A DNA stretch of 64,000 nt from the NCBI GenBank assembly GCA_025363575.1, contig JANYDM010000015.1, positions 1 to 64,000 on the forward strand, in the 5' to 3' direction. Both the position numbers and the translations under genes were made by a program. The notes under the pieces are model-generated. The model made no database searches. It had not been told where the DNA came from and was given only the letters and a program-made list of their open reading frames with translations. This document shows, in pieces, positions 52,867-61,926 of this stretch; position 1 is the first letter of the stretch; the number at the start of each line of letters is the position of its first letter. The DNA comes from Betaproteobacteria bacterium. Lineage in GTDB: Bacteria; Pseudomonadota; Gammaproteobacteria; Burkholderiales; SG8-41.

Positions 52867-53834
52867 AAGCGCACCTCTGTTTACTGTTTGCGACAGTGCT
52901 AAGCGCATCGGCAGCAGGTGCGTTCGCCGCCGATACTTTTCCGTCGAAGCCGATCCGCCTCGTGGTCGGATTTGCGCCGGGCGGCTACGTCGATCTGGGC
53001 GCGCGTCTTGTGGCGATGCCTCTGGGCAATGCGCTCGGTCAGCAAGTCATCGTCGACAATCGTAGCGGCGCTGGCGGAGTGGTTGCCGCCGACATCGCGG
53101 CCCATTCGCCGGCGGACGGTTACACGCTGACGATCGGCAGTGTCGGCACGCACGCGATCAACCAGACCCTCTACCGCAAGCTGCCGTACAACGTCGTGCG
53201 GGATTTCCAGCCGATCGCACGGCTCTCCGATGCGCCGAACATTCTCGCGGTGCACCCGTCGTTTCCCGCGAAATCGGTCAAGGAACTCATCGCGATGGCG
53301 AAAGCGCAACCCGGGAAAATACTGTACGCGTCCGCAGGCGCCGGGACATCAACGCACATCGCAGCGGTGCTGTTTGAGTATCTGGCCAAGGTAAAGCTGG
53401 TGCACGTGCCATACAAGGGCGGCGGGCCCGCGATGGTCGACGTTGTCGCCGGCCAGGTGCCGGTCACGTTCGCGACCGCCGCGTCGGTTTCTCCGCATAC
53501 AAAATCAGGACGTCTGCGCGGGCTCGGCATTACAGGCAGCCAGCGCTCCACGCTATTGCCCGATCTGCCGACCATTGCGGAAGCGGGGCTGCCGGGCTAT
53601 GAAATGATCAATTGGCTCGGCTTGTTTGCGCCTGCCGGCACGCCGCGCAGCATTGTCGATCGCGTTGCCGCCGAGTCACTGCGCATCGTGCAAACGAGCG
53701 ACGTGCGCGAACGGTTCAATGTGCAGGGCGCCGAGCCTGCGCCGCTCAGCACCGATCAGTTCACTGTCTTCGTCAGGCATGAAGTGGAGAAGTGGTCTAA
53801 GGTCGTCGCCGCGACCGGCATGACGACCGACTAA
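52863..53834 (+). CDS. Bug/TctC tripartite tricarboxylate receptor
   Basis: This 323-residue periplasmic receptor has a signal peptide ending AAGAFAA. FPSKPIRLVVGFAPGGYVDLGAR, VIVDNRSGAGGVVAADIAAHSPADGYTL, LPYNVVRDFQPIARL, VHVPYKGGGPAMVDV and LPDLPTIAEAGLPGYE are present. The ATG overlaps the TGA of the MmgE/PrpD gene. PGGYVDL replaces the usual PGGxxD spacing slightly. It is the first of two tandem receptors, suggesting two related ligands for one catabolic path. Confidence 0.9.
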   Translation: MKAHLCLLFATVLSASAAGAFAADTFPSKPIRLVVGFAPGGYVDLGARLVAMPLGNALGQQVIVDNRSGAGGVVAADIAAHSPADGYTLTIGSVGTHAINQTLYRKLPYNVVRDFQPIARLSDAPNILAVHPSFPAKSVKELIAMAKAQPGKILYASAGAGTSTHIAAVLFEYLAKVKLVHVPYKGGGPAMVDVVAGQVPVTFATAASVSPHTKSGRLRGLGITGSQRSTLLPDLPTIAEAGLPGYEMINWLGLFAPAGTPRSIVDRVAAESLRIVQTSDVRERFNVQGAEPAPLSTDQFTVFVRHEVEKWSKVVAATGMTTD

Positions 53835-53835
53835 A

Positions 53836-54813
53836 GTGTTAGACACGACGTCAGCGGGCCATTGCATCGCGAAAGGCGCCGCGCTGATATTGTGTTTCGC
53901 CCAGGCGGGCGCGGCAACGTTTCCCGGAAAACCCATACGCGTGATCGTGCCGTTCGCGCCGGGCGGCGGCACCGATGTGATCGCGCGCGTGCTCATGCAG
54001 GAAGCCTCCGTCGCGCTGGGCGCGGCCATCGTCGTCGATAACCGCGGCGGTGCGGGCGGTGTTGTTGGCACCGAACTCGGTGTGAGGGCGCTTGCTGACG
54101 GTTACACGTTGACGCTTGGTTCGGGCAGCTACGCAACCAGCGCCGCTTTGAGCGATCTTACGTACGATCCCGTCAGAGATGTCACTCCCGTCATTCTGAT
54201 CGGCGACAGCCCGTTCATCATGACCGTCAACCCGGCAGTTGCTGCGAACACACTGCAGGACCTCATCCGTCTGGCGAAGGCTAAACCGAAATCTCTGAGC
54301 TATGGCACTACGGGGACGGGCGGCATCACCCATCTCGCGGTGGAACTCTTCGACATGATGGCCGGAACGCAGATGGTGCAGATCCCGTACAAGGGCACGG
54401 CGCCCGCGCTCAACGATGTCATCGGCGGGCAGATTCCGGTGATGCTCGGCACCGCGCCATCGACGTTGCCGCATGTCAGATCAAAACGGCTGCGTGCGCT
54501 CGCGGTGACGTCTGCGCAGCGTTCCGCCTTTGCGCCCGAGCTGCCGACGGTCGCGGAAGCCGGCGTTCCCGGCTATGAAGCGGTGACCTGGTACGCGGTA
54601 TGGGGGCCAAAGAAATTGCCGGCTGCCGTGGTTGCGCGCCTGAACACCGAGTTTGGCAAGGCGCTTACAGTGCCGGAGATCCGCAGGAAATTCGAAGTCG
54701 AAGCGCTCGAAATTCGCGGCGGCCCGCCGCAGGACCTGGAGAAACTCATGATCCGCGAAATCGAAAAATGGAAAGCCGTCGTGAAAAAAGCCAACCTGAA
54801 AGCGCCATCATGA
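53836..54813 (+). CDS. Bug/TctC tripartite tricarboxylate receptor (tandem copy)
   Basis: This 325-residue receptor starts with a GTG one base after the preceding stop. The leader ALILCFAQAGAA is short. FPGKPIRVIVPFAPGGGTDVIAR, IVVDNRGGAGGVVGTELGVRALADGYTL, LTYDPVRDVTPVILI, VQIPYKGTAPALNDV and LPTVAEAGVPGYE follow. The protein differs clearly from its tandem neighbour, so the two are not a recent duplication. It overlaps the start of a GNAT gene by four bases. Confidence 0.88.
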   Translation: MLDTTSAGHCIAKGAALILCFAQAGAATFPGKPIRVIVPFAPGGGTDVIARVLMQEASVALGAAIVVDNRGGAGGVVGTELGVRALADGYTLTLGSGSYATSAALSDLTYDPVRDVTPVILIGDSPFIMTVNPAVAANTLQDLIRLAKAKPKSLSYGTTGTGGITHLAVELFDMMAGTQMVQIPYKGTAPALNDVIGGQIPVMLGTAPSTLPHVRSKRLRALAVTSAQRSAFAPELPTVAEAGVPGYEAVTWYAVWGPKKLPAAVVARLNTEFGKALTVPEIRRKFEVEALEIRGGPPQDLEKLMIREIEKWKAVVKKANLKAPS

Positions 54814-55262
54814 GCGCGAAAATACGCAAGATCGAAGCGCGCGACGAGGCACGCTGGCGCGAGCTGTGGGACGGCTATTGCCGCTTCTACGAGCGCGAGC
54901 CCGCGCCTAAGGTCAACGATTACACGTGGCAGCGCATCATGGATGCAGCGTCACCCGTGCATGGCGTCGTCGCCGAGCAGGGCGGCCGCGTCGTCGGCAT
55001 CGCCAATTACATCATCCACGAGAACACGTCGACGCTGACGCCGGTCTGCTACCTGCAGGATTTGTTCGTCGATCCGACGCTGCGCGCAGGCGGGGTGGGC
55101 AAGCAACTGATCGATTGGCTGATGGCGGAGGTGAAGGCGCAGGGCTGGTCGCGCCTGTATTGGAACACGAAGGAAAACAACTACCGCGCGCGCGGCTTGT
55201 ACGACAAATACACGCCGCACAGCGGTTTTTTGCGCTATGTCGTCAACAATACCGGGGCCTGA
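54810..55262 (+). CDS. GNAT family N-acetyltransferase
   Basis: This 150-residue protein transfers an acyl group, usually acetyl, from CoA to an amine. VCYLQDLFVDPTLRAGGVGKQLIDWLM contains the acetyl-CoA-binding motif (RxGGxG). GWSRLYWNTKENNYRARGLYDKYT is motif B with the usual Asn and Tyr. The acceptor is unknown. The start overlaps the Bug receptor's stop, making it the end of a coupled MmgE/PrpD-Bug-Bug-GNAT run. An upstream frame extension lies inside the receptor gene. Confidence 0.88.
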   Translation: MSAKIRKIEARDEARWRELWDGYCRFYEREPAPKVNDYTWQRIMDAASPVHGVVAEQGGRVVGIANYIIHENTSTLTPVCYLQDLFVDPTLRAGGVGKQLIDWLMAEVKAQGWSRLYWNTKENNYRARGLYDKYTPHSGFLRYVVNNTGA

Positions 55263-55449
55263 GTAGGCTAGAAAGGCGGTTTGGCTGGCGCGCAGCTATT
55301 TACCGAGGGCTATCGCAGTGGGTTGCACTGAGTGTGTTCGCGGCGGCGGCCAGGCGTGAAAAACGCCGAAATTGACCGCAAATGACCTGGAAAGCAGTCG
55401 GTCACAGCCGGAATCGACGGGGAGAAGCCGGAAAATGGCTCTATTAGAC

Positions 55450-55478
55450 ATGCCAAAAGAGCCAACTCAGTCTAAAAT
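55450..55478 (+). promoter_or_regulatory. Candidate fusA promoter with overlapping hairpin
   Basis: ATGCCA (55450-55455) and TAAAAT (55473-55478) are 17 bases apart, about 65 bases before the fusA ATG. TGGCTCT (55436-55442) and AGAGCCA (55458-55464) form an inverted repeat across the -35 region, which could be an operator. The rest of the 55263-55544 gap holds no gene that I can see. Confidence 0.35.
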
Positions 55479-55544
55479 GCCGGCCTTCTCAATCAATTGC
55501 ATGTCCTGCTCTAGCGGCTGAGGCAGGCTTTATTAGGTGACACC

Positions 55545-57674
55545 ATGGCACGGCAAAAAGAACTGAATCTTTACCGCAACATTGGAATCATTGCGCACAT
55601 CGACGCGGGCAAGACGACGACGACCGAGCGCATCCTCTACTACACCGGTAAAAAGCACCAGATCATTGACGTCCATGACACCAAGGACGGCAAATCCAGC
55701 ACCACGACCGACTACCTCGAGCAGGAGAAAAAGCGCGGCATCACCATTCAGTCCGCCGCCGTCTCGACCGAGTGGAAGGGTCATCAGGTCAATATCATCG
55801 ACACCCCGGGCCACGTCGACTTCACCATCGAGGTGAACCGCAGCCTGCGCGTGCTCGACGGCGCCGTGGTGGTGTTCGACGGCGTTGCCGGTGTCGAGCC
55901 GCAGACCGAAACGAACTGGCGCTTGGCCAACCAATACAACGTGCCGCGCATGTGCTACATCAACAAGATGGACCGCATGGGTGCCAGCTTCGAGAAGGCC
56001 GTCACCGGCATCAAGGAGCGCCTCGGCGCCAACATCGTGCTGTGTCAGATCCCGATCGGCAGCCACGATGAATTCAAAGGCATGGTCGACCTCATCGCGG
56101 GCTGCGGCTACGTGTGGAAGGAAGAAGACAAGGATTCCCCGTGGGAGACCATTCCCATCGAGGAAATGAAAGGCAAGTACAAGTTCTCGAGCACGCGCGA
56201 CAATCAGTGGATGGACGAGCTCCTCGAGCTGCGCCGCGAAGCGATCGAAACGGCGCTCGCGCTGGACGACGATGCGTTCATGGAATTTGTCGAGAACGGC
56301 AAGTTCGATATCGAGAAGGTCAAGGAGTGCATCCGCAAGGGCACCGTGCAGGGCAAGCTGGTGCCGATATTCTGCGGCTCATCGTTCAAGAACAAGGGCG
56401 TGCAGCAGCTGCTCGACGGCGTGGTGGATTACATGCCCTATCCCGGCGAGAACGGCGGCATCTCGCTGGTCGATCCGGACGGCAAGATCATCGGCGAGCA
56501 GGATGTGAAAGACGATGCGCCGGCGCGCGCGCTCGCGTTCAAGGTGATCAACGACCAGTTCGGCACGCTGACCTTCGTGCGCATTTACTCGGGTGTCATC
56601 AAGAAAGGCGACACCCTGTACAACGTGACGCGCGACAAGAAAGAGCGCATCGGCCGTATCGTCGAAGTGCAGGCCGACGAGACCAAGGACATCGCGGAAG
56701 CGCGCGCCGGCGACATCTGCGCCTTCGTGTCGATGAAAGACACCGAGACCGGCGACTCGTTGTCCGATCCCGATCATCAAGCGCTGCTCGAGCGCATGCG
56801 CTTTCCCGACCCCGTCATCAGCGTCTCGGTCGAGCCGAAGACGCGCGCCGACGTCGAGAAGATGTCGACCGCGCTCTACAAGATGGCAAAAGCCGACCCG
56901 TCGCTGCGTCTCGCAGTGGACCAGGAAACCGGCCAGACCGTATTGCGCGGCATGGGCGAACTGCATCTGGAAGTGACCATCGATCGGATGCGCACGGAAC
57001 TGGGCGTCGAAGCCGTCATGGGCAAGCCCAAGGTCAGCTTCCGCGAAGCCTTCGGCAAGGTCGTCGAACACATCTACACGCACAAGAAGCAGTCGGGCGG
57101 TTCGGGCCAGTTTGCCGAGGTTAAGATGGTGTTCGAGCCGCTGCCGGCAGGCACGGGCGTCGAATTCGTCGACGAAGTCACGGGCGGCCGTATTCCGCGT
57201 GAGTTTATTCCGTCGGTCGAGCACGCAATTCGCACTGAGTGCAAGAAAGGGCAGGTCGCCGGCTACGAAGTGGTCGACTTCAGGGCCCGCCTGCTCGACG
57301 GCAAGTTCCATGACGTCGACAGCTCGGCGCTGGCGTTCGAAATCGCGGGGCGCGCCTGCTTCCGCGAATCGCACAGGGCCAGCAAGCCGAAGCTGCTCGA
57401 GCCGGTGATGAAAGTCGAAGTTGTTACCGAAGCAGATTATCTGGGCGACGTCATCGGCGACATCAATCGCCGCCGCGGCCAGGTGACCGACCAGGGACAA
57501 AAAGGGCCGAGCGCTTTCATCCAGGGCTTCGTACCGCTGGCGGAAATGTTCGGCTACATCAACTTCCTGCGCTCGGCGACCAGCGGTCGCGGCACGTTCA
57601 CGATGGAATTCGACCACTACGCCGAAGTGCCGGCTGGTCTGGTCGACAAGCTGATGGAGAAAGAAGCCGCTTAA
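55545..57674 (+). CDS. fusA: Elongation factor G, divergent isolated copy
   Basis: This 709-residue translational GTPase drives tRNA-mRNA translocation. G1 is AHIDAGKTT (17-25), G3 [10 protein letters not shown], and G4 INKMDR with the five-domain length intact. [28 protein letters not shown] and RGRGTF-type segments place domains IV-V. Switch I reads [30 protein letters not shown], unlike the usual [20 protein letters not shown] of standard proteobacterial EF-G. The gene stands alone, away from rpsL-rpsG-tuf, suggesting a second paralogue. AGGTGA lies before the ATG. Confidence 0.92.
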   Translation: MARQKELNLYRNIGIIAHIDAGKTTTTERILYYTGKKHQIIDVHDTKDGKSSTTTDYLEQEKKRGITIQSAAVSTEWKGHQVNIIDTPGHVDFTIEVNRSLRVLDGAVVVFDGVAGVEPQTETNWRLANQYNVPRMCYINKMDRMGASFEKAVTGIKERLGANIVLCQIPIGSHDEFKGMVDLIAGCGYVWKEEDKDSPWETIPIEEMKGKYKFSSTRDNQWMDELLELRREAIETALALDDDAFMEFVENGKFDIEKVKECIRKGTVQGKLVPIFCGSSFKNKGVQQLLDGVVDYMPYPGENGGISLVDPDGKIIGEQDVKDDAPARALAFKVINDQFGTLTFVRIYSGVIKKGDTLYNVTRDKKERIGRIVEVQADETKDIAEARAGDICAFVSMKDTETGDSLSDPDHQALLERMRFPDPVISVSVEPKTRADVEKMSTALYKMAKADPSLRLAVDQETGQTVLRGMGELHLEVTIDRMRTELGVEAVMGKPKVSFREAFGKVVEHIYTHKKQSGGSGQFAEVKMVFEPLPAGTGVEFVDEVTGGRIPREFIPSVEHAIRTECKKGQVAGYEVVDFRARLLDGKFHDVDSSALAFEIAGRACFRESHRASKPKLLEPVMKVEVVTEADYLGDVIGDINRRRGQVTDQGQKGPSAFIQGFVPLAEMFGYINFLRSATSGRGTFTMEFDHYAEVPAGLVDKLMEKEAA

Positions 57675-57683
57675 GCCAGTCGT

Positions 57684-57722
57684 CCGGAATCGTGCCGGTG
57701 ACTGCCGGCGTCACGATTCCGG
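57684..57722. terminator. Hairpin between convergent fusA and a receptor gene
   Basis: CCGGAATCGTG (57684-57694) and CACGATTCCGG (57712-57722) pair perfectly over eleven bases, with a 17-base GC-rich loop. No T run follows on either side. It overlaps the stop codon of the minus-strand receptor gene and could stop transcripts from both sides. Confidence 0.5.
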
Positions 57723-58676
57723 CTTGAGCCCCGCTTTACGCGCGACTTCGGTCCAGCGCGTCACTTCGCTTTGTACGAAAGTGCCGAATTCCGCGGGCGT
57801 GCTGCCGACGGTCTCGGCGCCTTCGCGCAGGAAGCGTTCCTTGATGTTCGGCAGCGCCATCACGCGCACATACTCTTTGTAGAGCGCATCGATGATCGCG
57901 GGCGGCGTTTTCGCGGGCGCCCAGATGCCGTACCAGTGCGGGATGTCGATGCCCTTGATGCCGGACTCGTCGAGCGTCGGCACGTCCGGAAAAACTGCGC
58001 TGCGCCGTATCGTCGACACCGCAAGCGCGCGCAGCTTGCCGGCTTCGACGTGCGAGCGGATGACCGGCGGCACGATGAACGCGTAGGTCGCTTCACCGGC
58101 GATCAACGCCGTGGTCGCCGGCGCCGCGCCGCGGTAGGGCACGTGGATGCCGCGGATGCCGGCGACCTGCTGAAATAGCTCGCCAACCACGTGCGAAATC
58201 GAGCCGAGCCCCGTCGATGCGAACACGAATTCGCCCGGCCGCCGTTTCGCCAGCGCGAGAAACTCGCGCACATTCCTGGCCGGTAGCGCCGGCGGTACGA
58301 CCAACACGTTCGGTATGCGCACGAGCTGGGTGACAGGCGCGAGGTCGCGCACGACGTCGTAGCCGAGCCTGGCATAGAGCGGCCGGCTCGTGATCATGCT
58401 TGCAGTGTGGATCATGATGAGCTGACCATCGGGTGCAGCGCGCGCAATCGCTTCAGCGGCTATGTGGCCGCTCGCACCCGATCGATTCTCTACAACAACC
58501 GGTTGACCGAAAGTTTTGGTCATTTCGATCGCCATCACGCGCATGAAAACGTCGGTGCCTCCGCCGGGCGCGAAGCCGTCGAGCACGACGATGGGGCGGT
58601 TCGGCCAGTCCGCTGCCTGCAGCGCGCCCGCGGCGAGCAGCAAAACGCCTGCAAACGGCAGGCGGATTTTTTTCAT
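57711..58676 (-). CDS. Bug/TctC tripartite tricarboxylate receptor
   Basis: This 321-residue receptor has a leader ending GALQAA. WPNRPIVVLDGFAPGGGTDVFMR, VVVENRSGASGHIAAEAIARAAPDGQLI, LGYDVVRDLAPVTQL, IHVPYRGAAPATTAL and VPTLDESGIKGIDIP show a diverged member of the family. The usual AEAG is replaced by DESG. The ATG at 58676 overlaps the TGA of the upstream coiled-coil gene; a start at 58730 would lie inside that gene. Convergent with fusA. Confidence 0.85.
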   Translation of the reverse strand: MKKIRLPFAGVLLLAAGALQAADWPNRPIVVLDGFAPGGGTDVFMRVMAIEMTKTFGQPVVVENRSGASGHIAAEAIARAAPDGQLIMIHTASMITSRPLYARLGYDVVRDLAPVTQLVRIPNVLVVPPALPARNVREFLALAKRRPGEFVFASTGLGSISHVVGELFQQVAGIRGIHVPYRGAAPATTALIAGEATYAFIVPPVIRSHVEAGKLRALAVSTIRRSAVFPDVPTLDESGIKGIDIPHWYGIWAPAKTPPAIIDALYKEYVRVMALPNIKERFLREGAETVGSTPAEFGTFVQSEVTRWTEVARKAGLKPES

Positions 58677-59263
58677 CGTTTGATGTTCAGCCGGCTGAAT
58701 TCGGCGAGGGCGGCGCGCGCCTTGTTCCACGCGGCGTCTGCGCGGTTGTAATTGTTAACGGCATCTGTCCACTCTTTGGCCGCGTTGTTCGCGGCGTTCG
58801 GTTTCGCCGGCCCCTCGCGCCGCTCGGCCTTGCTCTTGCGGCGGTCGAAGCCCGGCTTGCGGCGGTCGGCCGCGGTCGCGCGCCGCTCAGCCCGTGCGGG
58901 CGCGGCCGCGACGGATTTTTCGCGTTCGGCACGTGCACGCGCGACCGCGGCCAGCGCCGCGTCTGCCTTGTCGCGCTCCGCCTTGGCGGCGGCGACGGCA
59001 GCTTCCAGTACTGCGCGCTTGCGAGCCACGTCCTCGACGCGGTCGAGCTCGGCCAAAGTCGCGGTGAGCTTTTCGACTTCGGCGTTGTACTGGTTCCACT
59101 CAGCGTCTGCCTTGCTCCAGTTGGCGCGCACTTTGTCGTAGCTCACGCTCGCATCGGTGTGCTTGCGCCAGTCGGCGCCGGCCTTCGAGCGTTCGGCACT
59201 GGCCAGCTCGCGCGACATGCGGGCATTGGCCAGCGCGGTTTCGATTTTTTCACGTGCGTTCAT
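58673..59263 (-). CDS. Coiled-coil protein of unknown function
   Basis: The product is 196 residues long and composed almost entirely of charged and Ala-rich helix. Residues about 1-110 show heptad-like spacing with ARMSRELASAERSKAGADWRK, and AEVEKLTATLAELDRVEDVARKRAVLE. A basic linker (RRATAADRRKPGFDRRKSKAERR) separates it from a second helix resembling the first half (EWTDAVNNYNRADAAWNKARAAL). The fragments DAEWNQYN and DAAWNKAR look like an internal repeat. No signal peptide or family is seen. It is coupled to the Bug receptor downstream by an ATGA overlap. Confidence 0.7.
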   Translation of the reverse strand: MNAREKIETALANARMSRELASAERSKAGADWRKHTDASVSYDKVRANWSKADAEWNQYNAEVEKLTATLAELDRVEDVARKRAVLEAAVAAAKAERDKADAALAAVARARAEREKSVAAAPARAERRATAADRRKPGFDRRKSKAERREGPAKPNAANNAAKEWTDAVNNYNRADAAWNKARAALAEFSRLNIKR

Positions 59264-59361
59264 GGAGGGGAGGGGGCTGGCGGAAAACGACGAGCGGATC
59301 GCCAGTTTATATCCGCCGAAAGCGGTTTAGCCACCGCGGCGCAAATTAATTGCGGCCGCGG

Positions 59362-60342
59362 TCAGTCGGCGCGCGCGCCGGTGGCTTTGATGACCTTGCC
59401 GTATTTCTCGTACTCCTTGCGAATATAAGCCGCGAATTCCTTCGGCGAGCTGCCCGCCGGATCGGCCACGAGGACGGTCAACCGGTCCTTGAAATCGGCC
59501 GAGGTGACTACTTTGACCGATTCGCGCTGGAGCTTGTCGATGACGGCCTTGGGGGTTTTGGCGGGAGCGCACAGCCCGTACCAGCCGTTGGCCTCATATT
59601 GCGGCCAGCCGGACTCCGCGAAGGTGGGCACGGTCGGCAGATCGGGCCAGCGGGCGGAGCGGGCGAGCGCGAGCGCTTTCAGCCGCCCGCTTTTCACATG
59701 CGGAGCAACTGAGGGCGCGCTGTTGATCTGCAGGTCGATGCGCCCGGAAATCGTATCGTTCATGGCGTCGCCGCCGCCTTTGTAGGGAATGTGCAGCAGG
59801 TCGATGCCTGCCATCATCTTGAAAATCTCCACCGAGAGATGCGACACAGAGCCCGGGCCGCCCGACGCGTAGGACAGCTTACCCGGCGCTGCTTTGGCGG
59901 CTGCGACGAGATCGTTGAGCGTAGAGACCGGCAGTTTGTTGGTCACGACCGCGAGTATCGGTGTCGTCGCGAGCAGCACGATGGGATCGAAATCCCTGAT
60001 CGGGTCGTAAGGAACATTCTTGAATAGCTGCGGACTCGTGGCCTGCGTGGCGGTCGAACAGAACAGCAGCGTATAGCCGTCGGGCGATGCCTTGGCCACG
60101 ATATCGGCGCCGATCAGCGCACCGCCGCCGCCACGGTTTTCGAGTATGACCTGCGTGCTCATGCTCTCGCTGAGTTTGTGCACGAGCGGGCGCGCGATGT
60201 TGTCGTTGGCGCCGCCCGGAGGGTAAGGGACAATAAGCCGAATGGCTTTGGCCGGATAGCTTTGTGCTGATGCGAGATGCGCGATCGCCATGCCTGTAGC
60301 AAGTACAAGCAACGGCATCCACACGTTGTGCAGCCTCTTCAT
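59362..60342 (-). CDS. Bug/TctC tripartite tricarboxylate receptor
   Basis: This 326-residue receptor has a leader ending AHLASAQ. YPAKAIRLIVPYPPGGANDNIAR, VILENRGGGGALIGADIVAKASPDGYTL, VPYDPIRDFDPIVLL, LHIPYKGGGDAMNDT and LPTVPTFAESGWPQYE are present, so the ligand pocket blocks are intact. It lies about 100 bases before the coiled-coil gene on the same strand. No membrane transport subunits are adjacent. Confidence 0.9.
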   Translation of the reverse strand: MKRLHNVWMPLLVLATGMAIAHLASAQSYPAKAIRLIVPYPPGGANDNIARPLVHKLSESMSTQVILENRGGGGALIGADIVAKASPDGYTLLFCSTATQATSPQLFKNVPYDPIRDFDPIVLLATTPILAVVTNKLPVSTLNDLVAAAKAAPGKLSYASGGPGSVSHLSVEIFKMMAGIDLLHIPYKGGGDAMNDTISGRIDLQINSAPSVAPHVKSGRLKALALARSARWPDLPTVPTFAESGWPQYEANGWYGLCAPAKTPKAVIDKLQRESVKVVTSADFKDRLTVLVADPAGSSPKEFAAYIRKEYEKYGKVIKATGARAD

Positions 60343-60449
60343 GGTTCGGGCCCCTCCGCCGCGCTGAAGCGCTATGTTAGAGCATTTCGACGCGGCAGCG
60401 TCGCGCTGTTATCCTACGCGCACAACTAGAAAAGCATGACGGAGCAGTG

Positions 60450-60497
60450 ATGTTCGAGGAGGACTCAGGGAATACGCGCGGCGGGTTCGCGATATGA
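60450..60497 (+). CDS. 15-codon leader ORF coupled to the MFS gene
   Basis: ATG at 60450 follows GGAG with five bases spacing, reads MFEEDSGNTRGGFAI and stops at TGA 60495-60497, overlapping the ATG (60494) of the transporter. The transporter's own start lacks a Shine-Dalgarno. The little ORF therefore probably feeds ribosomes into it. Too short for a family call. Confidence 0.45.
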   Translation: MFEEDSGNTRGGFAI

Positions 60498-61756
60498 GCG
60501 CCGTTTCGCCGGCGTCGGCGTTCGCGCCGTTTCGCGTGCGCAGCTTCCGCTTTCAATGGCCCGCCGACATGGCGACGTCGTGGGCGTTCGAGATGGAGAC
60601 GCTGATCCTCGGCTGGTACGTGCTCGTCGAGACGCAATCGGTCACCCTGCTCGCGCTTTTCGCCTCGCTTCAATATACCGGCACGTTCGTAGGTCCATTA
60701 TTCGGTGTGATGGGCGACCGCATCGGCCATCGTACTTTGCTATGCGCGATGCGCGCGGCGTACGCTACGTTTGCTATCGCGCTGATGGTGCTCACGCTGA
60801 CCGGCATCGTCGCGCCCCTGTATGTATTTATCGTCGCCGGACTCAATGGGCTCGTGCGCCCGTCGGACGTCGGCATGCGCGCGGCGGTGGTCGGTGAAAC
60901 CATGCCGGCCGCGCAACTAATGGCCGCGATGGGCATACAGCGCACAACCCAGGACAGCGCGCGCATTGCCGGTGCGCTGTCTGGCGCAGGGCTTGTCGCA
61001 GCACTCGGGATGGGCGCAGCCTACGTCGCTGTCGCGATGCTCTATACCGCTAGTTTTGTTCTGACGTGGCGAGCGGGTGGCGCGCACAAGTCGGCGACCA
61101 CGCGCGCCGCACAGCTCCCGCGCGAGCGCGCCTCGCCGTGGCGCGAACTCAAGCAGGGGCTCGTCTACGTATGGAACACGCCGCTCCTGCTTGGTCTGAT
61201 GTGCCTCGCATTTTTGCTGAACCTTACCGCGTTTCCGCTGCTCAACGGACTGTTGCCGTACGTGGCGAAGGAAATTTACGCAGGCAACCAAACCCTGCTC
61301 GGCTACATGGTCGCCGGCGCCTCGTTCGGCGCGCTCATGGGTTCGCTGATATTGAGTCGCGGCGGCAAAGAGTTTCCGGCGGCGCGCTTCGTCATCGTGT
61401 TCAGCCTCATGTGGTATGCAATGATGTTCGTCTTCTCGCGCATGGAGTCGCCGGGCGCGGGCATCGCGGCGCTTATGTTCGCCGGATTCGCGCAGAGCTT
61501 CAGCCAGGTGCCGATGGCAACAGTGCTCCTGCGCAACGTGGACCCAGACTATCGCGGCCGCGTCATGGGCATACGCATGCTGATGGTCAACGGCAATATT
61601 CCGGGGTTGTTGATTTCCGGGCCGTTGATTGCAAGCTTCGGTTATCCCGCTACGGCTGCGCTCTACTGCATGATCGGCATTGCGGTGACGCTGGTGATTA
61701 CGGCGCGCTGGCGCGCGCAGCTTTGGCGGCGCAACGCACCGGCGAATAATCATTGA
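60494..61756 (+). CDS. MFS transporter, MFS_3/EntS-like
   Basis: This 420-residue transporter has ten to twelve hydrophobic segments. GPLFGVMGDRIGHRTLL is a motif A variant, and NGLVRPSDVGMRAAVVGETMP with GIQRTTQDSARIAGALSGAG resembles the exporter group that includes enterobactin exporter EntS. It probably exports a small molecule; the substrate is unknown. Translation seems coupled to a 15-codon upstream ORF. It is divergent from the Bug receptor with about 150 bases between them. Confidence 0.85.
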   Translation: MSAVSPASAFAPFRVRSFRFQWPADMATSWAFEMETLILGWYVLVETQSVTLLALFASLQYTGTFVGPLFGVMGDRIGHRTLLCAMRAAYATFAIALMVLTLTGIVAPLYVFIVAGLNGLVRPSDVGMRAAVVGETMPAAQLMAAMGIQRTTQDSARIAGALSGAGLVAALGMGAAYVAVAMLYTASFVLTWRAGGAHKSATTRAAQLPRERASPWRELKQGLVYVWNTPLLLGLMCLAFLLNLTAFPLLNGLLPYVAKEIYAGNQTLLGYMVAGASFGALMGSLILSRGGKEFPAARFVIVFSLMWYAMMFVFSRMESPGAGIAALMFAGFAQSFSQVPMATVLLRNVDPDYRGRVMGIRMLMVNGNIPGLLISGPLIASFGYPATAALYCMIGIAVTLVITARWRAQLWRRNAPANNH

Positions 61757-61825
61757 CTTGCTTCCCGGTCATTTACAGCATTGCGCGGCAGGCGCGGCTG
61801 AGTTAGTTATGACGATGGGATTGCT

Positions 61826-61885
61826 GTCATCTAATAAGTCATCTAATTTATCGAACAAAAAGTCATCTAAATTTTGTCATCTAAT
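61826..61885. repeat. Four GTCATCTAA direct repeats in an AT-rich spacer
   Basis: GTCATCTAA occurs at 61826, 61838, 61862 and 61876, with three copies continuing to T. The spacing (12, 24, 14 bases) is irregular. The stretch is far more AT-rich than its surroundings and ends about 40 bases before the next gene, so it may be a regulator-binding array. Confidence 0.65.
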
Positions 61886-61926
61886 ACCAGTTATCCTAAC
61901 TGATAGCAATTCACCCTAGAGCAAAT

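Noticed and set aside
61826..61885. Possible short CRISPR array from the GTCATCTAA repeats
   Set aside because: Repeats are only 9-10 bases with spacers of 2-15 bases, and no cas genes are present.
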